Shown here: piece by piece, positions 62,968-64,000 of the stretch
How positions within the stretch are numbered: position 1 is the stretch's first letter
Layout of the letters: every line of letters begins with the position of its first letter
Origin: Rhizosaccharibacter radicis
GTDB lineage: Bacteria > Pseudomonadota > Alphaproteobacteria > Acetobacterales > Acetobacteraceae
Direction of reading: 5' to 3'
DNA: 64,000 nucleotides
Assembly (NCBI GenBank): GCA_024508355.1
Contig: JAMZEJ010000003.1
Location: forward strand, 186,001 to 250,000
Translations under genes and position numbers: made by a program
Notes under the pieces: model-generated
Database searches by the model: none
Seen by the model: the letters and a program-made list of their open reading frames with translations, nothing else
Told to the model about the DNA's origin: nothing

Positions 62968-64000
62968 ATGTCATCGTCCCACCTCGACGTGCCGATGCCC
63001 GAGGGGGCGGTGCCGGTGCCGCTCTCGCCTCCCGTGATCTGGTCCGCGGCGAGGCTGGCCGGGGTCGCGCGCACGGCGATCGCCGTGGCGATCGGCGGGC
63101 TGCTGGTGTGGCTGCTGTCCAAGCTGGTGCTGCTGGTGTTCTTCGCCGCCCTTCTCGGGATCACCCTGAGGGGCGGGGCCGACTGGTTGGCCTGGCGCAC
63201 GGGCTGGAAGCCGGTCCTGGTGCTGACGCTCCTGTGCGTGCTGATCCTGCTGACGTGCGCCGGAGGCGTGGCGGTGCTGGGTCCGCGCCTGTTTCATCAG
63301 GCTACCGACCTCACCAGCCAGCTGAGCCAGGAAGCGGCGACGCTGCGCGACCGCTACCAGTCGACGTTCTGGGGCCAGAAGGTGATGTCGCACCTGCAGA
63401 CCGGCGGAGGAAGCGGCGGCGGGGAGAGTGCTACCGAGATCGCGCAGCCGGCGATGAAGGTGCTGGGCGTCACGCTGGATCTGCTCGCGACGGCGGTGCT
63501 GCTGGTGATCACCGCGCTGTATTTCGCCATCGCGCCCGACCTGTACCGAAGGGGCATGCTGCGGCTGGTGGCGATCCGGCACCGGCCTCGTGCGGCCGTG
63601 ATCCTGTGCAAGGTCGGCCGGGCGATGCGGCGCTGGCTGCTGGGGCAGATGGTCGACATGCTGGTGGTGGCGGTGGTGACCACGGTGGGTCTGGCCCTGC
63701 TGGGCACGCCGGTGCCGCTGGCGCTGGGCGTGCTGGCCGGCATCCTCACCTTCATCCCGTATTTCGGCGCGATCCTCGCCGCTATCCCCGCGGTGCTGGT
63801 GGCCCTCGCGGTCAGCCCGGTGATGGCGTTGTGGGTGATGCTGATCTACGTGCTGGCCCATCTGGTGGAGGGCTACCTGATCTCGCCGCTGGTGCAGAAG
63901 CGTCTGGTGGAGCTGCCGCCGGCCGTCACCATCCTGTCCATGACGGCGGGGGGAACGTTGTTCGGCCCGCTGGGCATCGTCCTCGGTACCCCGATGGCCG
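62968..64000 (+). CDS. AI-2E family transporter (partial, runs off the window)
   Basis: At least 344 aa; the C-terminus lies beyond 64000. Member of the PerM/TqsA-like family of multi-helix permeases. Hydrophobic helices near VIAVAIGGLLVWLLSKLVLL and VLVLTLLCVLILLTCAGG precede a soluble stretch (QATDLTSQLSQEAATLRDRY). The C-terminal core has VPLALGVLAGILTFIPYFGA then ILAAIPAVLVALAVSP, VAHLVEGYLISPLVQKRLV-type sequence and GPLGIVLGTPM. The substrate is not predictable; the AI-2 name is historical. The ATG follows an overlapping GTG (GTGATG). Confidence 0.88.
   Translation, partial: MSSSHLDVPMPEGAVPVPLSPPVIWSAARLAGVARTAIAVAIGGLLVWLLSKLVLLVFFAALLGITLRGGADWLAWRTGWKPVLVLTLLCVLILLTCAGGVAVLGPRLFHQATDLTSQLSQEAATLRDRYQSTFWGQKVMSHLQTGGGSGGGESATEIAQPAMKVLGVTLDLLATAVLLVITALYFAIAPDLYRRGMLRLVAIRHRPRAAVILCKVGRAMRRWLLGQMVDMLVVAVVTTVGLALLGTPVPLALGVLAGILTFIPYFGAILAAIPAVLVALAVSPVMALWVMLIYVLAHLVEGYLISPLVQKRLVELPPAVTILSMTAGGTLFGPLGIVLGTPMA

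Overview
This window looks like chromosomal DNA from a very GC-rich Gram-negative alphaproteobacterium, most plausibly in Rhodospirillales/Acetobacteraceae. The gene content fits: an outer membrane and lipid A pathway (bamA, lpxD, lpxA, lpxI, lptA/B/C), the alphaproteobacterial order rpmH-rnpA-yidD-yidC-engB-argB, rpoN next to lptB, an Hsp20-DUF1150 pair, an NrnC-type short RNase D, and the NYN-folK-rpoZ-rsh-acpS-lepB-rnc-era neighbourhood. The family-level assignment is inference; no rRNA is present to test it. Genes are packed tightly, with many ATGA/GTGA/TGATG overlaps and frequent GTG or TTG starts.

Layout: 1-5.4 kb holds accessory or housekeeping genes (catalase-family protein, alpha/beta hydrolase, GH15 glycosidase, family 5 uracil-DNA glycosylase, NYN protein). 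5.5-15.9 kb is folK-rpoZ-rsh-acpS, then an inserted cassette (SAM methyltransferase plus two tandem membrane acyltransferases), then lepB-rnc-era. 16-29.3 kb is a long envelope and growth cluster: pyrH-frr-uppS-cdsA-dxr-rseP-bamA-ompH-lpxD-fabZ-lpxA-lpxI, followed by gloA and a strong bidirectional terminator. 29.9-30.3 kb is a small membrane protein carrying a lone histidine-kinase-like H-box. 30.5-35 kb is rpmH-rnpA-yidD-yidC-engB-argB. 35-37.2 kb is a PAS/degenerate-GGDEF protein and a DUF2336-like partner. 37.5-42.7 kb is dapD-dapE-membrane protein facing def-fmt-truA. 43-44 kb is hsp20-DUF1150. 44.1-50.2 kb, read leftwards, is nrnC, lptC-lptA-lptB-rpoN-hpf. Then come tRNA-Leu(CAG), an NDUFA9-like dehydrogenase, gltD-gltB, an accessory stretch with EthD/NADP-oxidoreductase/LysR genes, a PiT phosphate transporter, and an AI-2E-family permease cut by the window end.

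How it works together: most of the window supports cell growth. It makes isoprenoid precursor (dxr), undecaprenyl diphosphate (uppS), CDP-diacylglycerol (cdsA) and lipid A intermediates. It inserts and matures membrane proteins (yidC, yidD, lepB, rseP, bamA) and transports LPS (lptABC). It also covers lysine/peptidoglycan precursor synthesis (dapD, dapE), initiator Met-tRNA formylation and deformylation (fmt, def), stringent response (rsh), nitrogen assimilation (gltBD, rpoN) and ribosome hibernation (hpf).

The most interesting non-housekeeping signals are four. First, the twin acyltransferase-3 genes: one keeps the R-X10-H catalytic motif and its neighbour has lost both residues at exactly aligned positions. 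Second, the H-box-only membrane protein. Third, the degenerate GGDEF/DUF2336-like pair. Fourth, the EthD-oxidoreductase-LysR unit with a perfect dyad upstream. No CRISPR array, prophage or intact insertion sequence was seen.
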